Below are positions 16,862 through 20,354 of a stretch of DNA of 20,354 nt, one piece after another. How positions within the stretch are numbered: position 1 is the first letter of the stretch; each line of letters starts with the position of its first letter. The DNA is from Chrysochromulina tobinii. Taxonomy: Eukaryota > Haptophyta > Prymnesiales > Chrysochromulinaceae. The translations under genes were made by a program, and so were the position numbers. The stretch lies in NCBI GenBank assembly GCA_001275005.1, contig JWZX01001674.1, forward strand, positions 1 to 20,354. The letters are read 5' to 3'. The notes under the pieces are model-generated. The model was not told where the DNA came from, did no database searches, and saw only the letters and a program-made list of their open reading frames with translations.

Positions 16862-16953
16862 AATCATCACGCGCCTGTGGGGATCCATCCGAGGCAATCA
16901 TCACGCGCCTGTGGGGATCCATCCGAGGCAATCATCACGCGCCTGTGGGGATC
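16862..16953. repeat. 34-bp tandem repeat at the SDR 3' end
   Basis: A 34-bp unit containing AATCATCACGCGCCTGTGGG then GATCCATCCGAGGC starts at 16862, 16896 and 16930, giving about 2.7 copies. On the minus strand each unit carries CCCCACAG|GCGCGTG. Its period is not a multiple of three and it supplies the last residues and the TGA of the unspliced SDR frame. Confidence 0.93.
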
Positions 16954-17794
16954 CGGCGTCATGGATCGCGAGCTCGGGGTGCGCCTCGGCCAGCCAGCGG
17001 AGCATCTCGGCGCGCTGCATCGGCCGCCGGCTCGAGGTGATGAAGCGCTTCCCCACAGCAGCGGCCGTCTCTGCAGCCGCCACGTGTGCCGCCGCGCAGT
17101 CACGCACGTCCACCAGTGGAGTGTCCGGGCGATGAGGGAGGAGGCCCTCAAGCGCCATCGCCATGTTGCTGACACTCTCGCCGTCGAGCCGGCGCGTGCG
17201 CGGCGGACCCATGATGAACGACGGGCAGATCGCCGCCATCTCGAGCCCTTGCCGCTCAGCGAGCGCCCACGCCTCCCGCTCGGCGATCAGCTTCGAGTAC
17301 CGGTACAGATCGAGGCCGTCGCCGGGCGGGTTGCCCTCGGGCTTGCTCGAAAAGTTCCAATCGTCCTCGTCGAAGCAAGTCGCCTTATCGGTCGCCTTGC
17401 CGAGCACTGCGGCGACCGACGAGGTGAGCACCACGCGCGGCTTGCTGCCTGACCGCGCAATTGATGCGAAGACATTCTGCGTGCCTTTGAGTGCGGGGTC
17501 GTAGAGCTGCTGCTGCGCGTCCGTGATGTTGGTGGTCACAAAAGGCGACGCTGTGTGAAAGATGACATCGGCACCGGCGACGCAGCCATCGAATGCACCC
17601 TCGGCCAGCAGGTCGGCCTCAAAGAGGTGCAGATTGTTGGCAGCATTGGGCAGCTCGGTGAGGTGCGCAAGCTTGGTGGTACTCACGAGCGAACGCACCG
17701 TCGCCTGCACCGTGTAGCCGCGAGACAGCAGCTGCGAGACGAGCTCGCTCGCGAGGAAGCCGGTCGCGCCCGTCACGCAGGCGATGCGTGGCAT
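16901..17794 (-). CDS. Extended short-chain dehydrogenase/reductase (DFR/cinnamoyl-CoA reductase-like)
   Basis: ATG 17794 to TGA 16901 gives 297 residues. The N-terminus (MPRIACVTGATGFLASELVS) is a classic nucleotide-binding T-G-x-x-G-x-x-A start. Other family marks are ADVIFHTASPF (near 75-85), the catalytic Ser in VVLTSSVAAVLG (about 121-132), the catalytic pair YRYSK (Tyr164, Lys168), and CPSFIMGPP (190-198). These predict an NAD(P)H-dependent ketone/aldehyde reductase in the dihydroflavonol-4-reductase/cinnamoyl-CoA-reductase/GRE2 group; the substrate cannot be read from sequence. There is no targeting signal, so it is probably cytosolic. The last ~15 residues come from a tandem repeat, and the usual C-terminal helix is missing but present in frame-compatible form at 16785-16630, so the gene is probably spliced there and this stop lies within an intron. 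Confidence 0.9.
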   Translation of the reverse strand: MPRIACVTGATGFLASELVSQLLSRGYTVQATVRSLVSTTKLAHLTELPNAANNLHLFEADLLAEGAFDGCVAGADVIFHTASPFVTTNITDAQQQLYDPALKGTQNVFASIARSGSKPRVVLTSSVAAVLGKATDKATCFDEDDWNFSSKPEGNPPGDGLDLYRYSKLIAEREAWALAERQGLEMAAICPSFIMGPPRTRRLDGESVSNMAMALEGLLPHRPDTPLVDVRDCAAAHVAAAETAAAVGKRFITSSRRPMQRAEMLRWLAEAHPELAIHDAGSPQARDDCLGWIPTGA

Positions 17795-18266
17795 CCCAAC
17801 GTCGGGGAGCCATGCGATCCTTATTTCAGCAACCTCCGGTCATTCACTATGAATACACACAACCAAAGAAAACTCAAATACGTGAAGGGCTACACCTCGC
17901 ACGCGTCACACTCGCTTCATTCTCATGCTCGCGACGTGCAACGCGCACCGCGCTCACAGACACGGTTCAGAGTCGCCTGGCTGGCGAGTGGACGGAGGGA
18001 CCACCTCGCCGTGGACCGCGGCGCCACGCATGGTATGGTATGTTATGGTACGGTATGATATCGGTATGGCGATGGGGGGCGGAGGCAGCTTCGTTCACGT
18101 TCACGCCGCGCTCCGCGCGCCGTACCAGGCGTTCACACAATACACACTCGGGTAGCTCACTGAGCTCTTCCTCACTAAGAGTCGATGACCTCCACCGGTT
18201 GACATACAACAGAACAGGTCCCGGGAGTGGGTCCGCAGCGGCATGACATAAACCATGCACAGTCCA
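17795..18266. other. Intergenic region upstream of the SDR gene
   Basis: This holds the SDR 5' region and the 3' flank of the Gig2/PARP gene (both minus). A degenerate pentanucleotide repeat lies at 18029-18072. Small frames here overlap each other and show no protein-like features. No RNA gene is visible. Confidence 0.6.
18029..18072. repeat. Degenerate GGTAT microsatellite
   Basis: GGTAT-type pentamers recur with interruptions (ATGGTATGGTATGTTATGG, then ACGGTATGATATCGGTATGG) over about 44 bp in the SDR upstream region. Confidence 0.85.
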
Positions 18267-20354
18267 CTAACAGCTGTGGCTGTGGATAATCTGTACGATC
18301 TCTTCGACGGGTCGGTCGTGGCCGCTGCGGTCGTGGCCGTATTCCATGAGGGCTACGCGTGCGTCGTCACGACTGAAATCTTTGTATATTTCCCTCATCT
18401 TTGCCAATAATTGATCCACTTTGGGTGCGTCGCCGTCGAACCGCTGAAGAGCCGCCGCCTTCTCGGCCGCCGCTTTGGCCTCCGCCTCGGCCGCCGCCTT
18501 GTCGGCCGCCGCCTTGTCGGCCGCTGCCTTGTCGGCCGCTGCCTTCTCAGCTAACCACTTTTGCACCTTGCGCCATGAGTCGAGTGCCACCTCGACCATC
18601 GGCTCGCGCCATGACTGCCCTCCGGCGCGGTGGCGGATGGGCCGCTCGTTGCGCGTGCTCATGTTGATCTGCACCGAACGACTCAAATCCACCCAGTACT
18701 TCCCGCGGCCGGCGTACAGGAGAGTGCCTTTGCGGCCCGCGCGACGGGCGAGGGCGATCTGGCCGCAGGCAGATGGATCGTACGCCTTCCAGCTGCCGTA
18801 CGTGTCCTGCCATTCCCACGTGCCATCGACGACCGGATCGGCCGGGACCTCGCGACGGACGGGCCGACCGCGGCGCGTGCTCACGTTGTATTGCATCATG
18901 TCGTCGAAGTTGATGACGTAAGTGGAGCAGATTCCCCAGATTTCCACCTGCTGCTCGTGCCCCTTGTGGAAGTTTGGTAATTCGAGCCGCCACATCGAGC
19001 CATCATGGTGCAGAGTCGCCTTCATGCCGGCCTTGCCCCGAAGCACGCTGCGGTAGCCTTCAGGCTTGCTGCCGACGGCCGGCGTCGTCTGGTGGTGGTG
19101 GCCGCCGATTTGGTTGAAGTGGATCGTCGCGTTGAAGCACGTTGGCAAGTTGATGGATTGGTGGCCCCGAGCGAACGCATCCTCGATGGCGGCGGTCTCG
19201 TCGGCCGAGTAGGGCGTCCACGTGCCCGTGTTGCGCTCGAAGGAGCCCCAGATGGGTGTGTGTCTGCCTGCAGCTAGGTCCACCGTGTCGCGATTTGCGT
19301 CCCCAAAGGCTGCCTCGATGCTCGCGGCCAAGGCGCCCTCGTATGGATTCCACCGGCCGTCGTCGTCGAGCCAGGACCAGGCGGCAGATGTGTCGATGTG
19401 CACCGCTGGGTCGGCCGACGAGCGCCCCGCCCCGCCACCGCCGCCACCGAAGACGGGTGCCCGCGTCGAGGGCAGCGCATCGGCATGAGAAGCAGCGATG
19501 CCACGAGAGTTGCCGTTCCCTTGCTCGAGGTCGTTATCGTCTCTCCCACGTGGTTCAACCGTGGAAGCCGCTCGCGCATGCCAGCGGATGCTCAGCACCT
19601 GCTTCGGGTCGTACACGACGTACTCGTGGCCGCTCGAAACGGGCCGGGCGATGCATACGGACTCAAAGCCCATGGCCTTCAGCTTCTGCGGCGTCATGCT
19701 AGGGTCTCCGTCGGCCTCGAGGGTGTGGATCCGACCGAGGTCAACCGTCGCCTCCAGGATCACGCCTTTCTTGTGCGCCTTGTGGCCCGTGAGCTCAGGA
19801 GTCGTGGCAAAGTAGATTCCACCCCCAGCCACCCCACCATTTCCTGGCTTCATCCCCTCCTTAAGGATGATTTTGGCGGTCGCATCATCCGTTTGGTGGT
19901 AGAGCCTCGCACCTCCATAACGGAACGTCTCCACCTTTACAACCAGACGGCGACGAAGGTCCATGAAGACGGGTTCCTTGCGCCTGCGATGCCTCCATAA
20001 GTAAATCGCTATGGCGAGGAGGGCACAGACGCCCACATCAACGACAATGATGTTGATGATGGTGACTGTCCCTTCTGCCATTAAGCCTGCCAATGCACTC
20101 GGTGACATGGGCGGCGGTGGGGGCGAGGGCGTAGGCGGAGACGGTGGCGGCGGAGAAGGCGGAGGTGAAGGCGGTGGCGGCGAAGGAGGTGGAGGAGAAG
20201 GCGGCGGTGAGGGTGGTGGCAGCGACGGTGGTGGGGGCGAGGGAGGAGGCGAGGGTGGAGGTGGAGACGGTGGCGGCGGAGAAGGCGGAGGTGAAGGCGG
20301 TGGCGGCGAAGGAGGTGGGGGAGAAGGCGGCGGTGAGGGTGGTGGCGGAGACGG
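18267..20354 (-). CDS. Membrane-anchored Gig2/PARP-like domain with WWE repeats (5' end outside window)
   Basis: The frame is open from the right edge to TGA 18267 (695 residues visible). The first 82 are SPPP/SPPPP repeats, like hydroxyproline-rich wall proteins. Numbering from the internal Met at 20108: one membrane helix (about 14-37, [20 protein letters not shown]), a basic stop-transfer RHRRRK, then a PARP-fold domain resembling fish Gig2-type proteins (about 68-177) with an H-Y-E set: His71 in LYHQT, Tyr99 in GGGIYFA, Glu162 in HEYVVYD. After a Gly-rich linker come WWE-like repeats: [13 protein letters not shown] (244-256), [14 protein letters not shown] (287-300), a partial one ending [10 protein letters not shown], and a clear one at 431-491 ([13 protein letters not shown]). 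WWE domains often bind (poly)ADP-ribose. An AAADK coil and a UBA/CUE-like C-terminus (about 564-610) follow. The predicted topology is wall-facing ectodomain and cytoplasmic ADP-ribosylation module. Activity is inferred. Confidence 0.82.
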   Translation of the reverse strand, partial: PSPPPPSPPPSPPPPSPPPPSPPPSPPPPSPPPPSPPPSPPPPSLPPPSPPPSPPPPSPPPPSPPPSPPPPSPPTPSPPPPPMSPSALAGLMAEGTVTIINIIVVDVGVCALLAIAIYLWRHRRRKEPVFMDLRRRLVVKVETFRYGGARLYHQTDDATAKIILKEGMKPGNGGVAGGGIYFATTPELTGHKAHKKGVILEATVDLGRIHTLEADGDPSMTPQKLKAMGFESVCIARPVSSGHEYVVYDPKQVLSIRWHARAASTVEPRGRDDNDLEQGNGNSRGIAASHADALPSTRAPVFGGGGGGAGRSSADPAVHIDTSAAWSWLDDDGRWNPYEGALAASIEAAFGDANRDTVDLAAGRHTPIWGSFERNTGTWTPYSADETAAIEDAFARGHQSINLPTCFNATIHFNQIGGHHHQTTPAVGSKPEGYRSVLRGKAGMKATLHHDGSMWRLELPNFHKGHEQQVEIWGICSTYVINFDDMMQYNVSTRRGRPVRREVPADPVVDGTWEWQDTYGSWKAYDPSACGQIALARRAGRKGTLLYAGRGKYWVDLSRSVQINMSTRNERPIRHRAGGQSWREPMVEVALDSWRKVQKWLAEKAAADKAAADKAAADKAAAEAEAKAAAEKAAALQRFDGDAPKVDQLLAKMREIYKDFSRDDARVALMEYGHDRSGHDRPVEEIVQIIHSHSC
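18475..18548 (-). repeat. 15-bp coding repeat (AAADK)
   Basis: A 15-bp unit encoding AAADK is repeated at least three times, with related AAAEAEAK units beside it. It forms an Ala-rich helical linker between the last WWE repeat and the UBA/CUE-like tail of the Gig2/PARP protein. Confidence 0.88.
19403..19471 (-). repeat. 69-bp cassette shared with the LRR gene (copy 2)
   Basis: This is the second copy of the block at 16011-16079 (63 of 69 identical, same orientation, same reading frame). Here it encodes [13 protein letters not shown] and then ADPA between the PARP-like domain and the first WWE repeat. Confidence 0.85.
20109..20354 (-). repeat. Ser-Pro-rich coding repeat with a 126-bp internal duplication
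   Basis: All 82 codons are Pro or Ser apart from single Leu and Thr codons, in SPPP and SPPPP units. At DNA level 20140-20220 recurs at 20266-20346 (offset 126 bp, in frame) with only one or two differences. This is the visible end of a longer extensin-like tract continuing off the right edge. Confidence 0.93.

Noticed and set aside
1-20354. tRNA, rRNA or other structured RNA genes
   Set aside because: Reading both strands by eye I found no convincing acceptor/T-loop combination or rRNA-like sequence; a tRNAscan-SE/Infernal run would be decisive.

Overview
This 20.4 kb window looks like nuclear DNA of a GC-rich unicellular eukaryote, most likely a marine microalga; haptophyte-like is my best guess and is an inference. 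Signs of a eukaryote are long genes with short AG-ending introns, TTAGGG-type telomere-like repeats at 595-668, a peroxisomal/mitochondrial Mpv17-family protein, WWE and PARP-type domains, NB-ARC and TPR modules, and a Ser-Pro-rich wall-protein-like ectodomain. I see no bacterial operon logic, Shine-Dalgarno pattern, tRNA, rRNA or CRISPR.

Layout, left to right. 1-115 (minus) is the first 38 codons of a gene leaving the left edge. 116-856 is a divergent intergenic region with an interstitial telomere-like block. 857-6538 (plus) is a large three-exon gene predicted to encode about 1818 residues: a gamma-glutamylcyclotransferase-like (GGCT) domain, an NB-ARC/STAND ATPase, a hydrophobic pair and minisatellite linker, TPRs, an acidic coiled region, and a C-terminal segment that looks captured from the RNase H end of a DIRS/Ngaro-type retrotransposon polyprotein. 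6803-7957 (plus) encodes a coiled-coil protein. 8503-12153 (minus) encodes a sialidase-like beta-propeller, a Cys-rich knot and two glycosyltransferase-like domains; it is divergent from 12203-12823 (plus), an Mpv17/PMP22-family membrane protein. 12824-13851 is repeat-bearing and mostly unexplained. The rest lies on the minus strand: an LRR multi-pass membrane protein (13852-16113), an extended SDR reductase (16901-17794, with a probable last exon at 16630-16785), and a membrane-anchored Gig2/PARP-WWE protein (18267 to beyond the right edge).

Two themes link the region. First, local tandem duplication has repeatedly reshaped genes: it bounds an intron of the NB-ARC gene, flanks and fills a second, makes in-frame minisatellites, supplies the stop codon of the LRR gene, and fills the apparent intron near the SDR 3' end. 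Second, three genes have sensor- or defence-like architectures (NB-ARC-TPR, LRR-transmembrane, and a transmembrane Gig2/PARP-WWE protein). That they cooperate is inference from domain content and proximity only; they are not in an operon.
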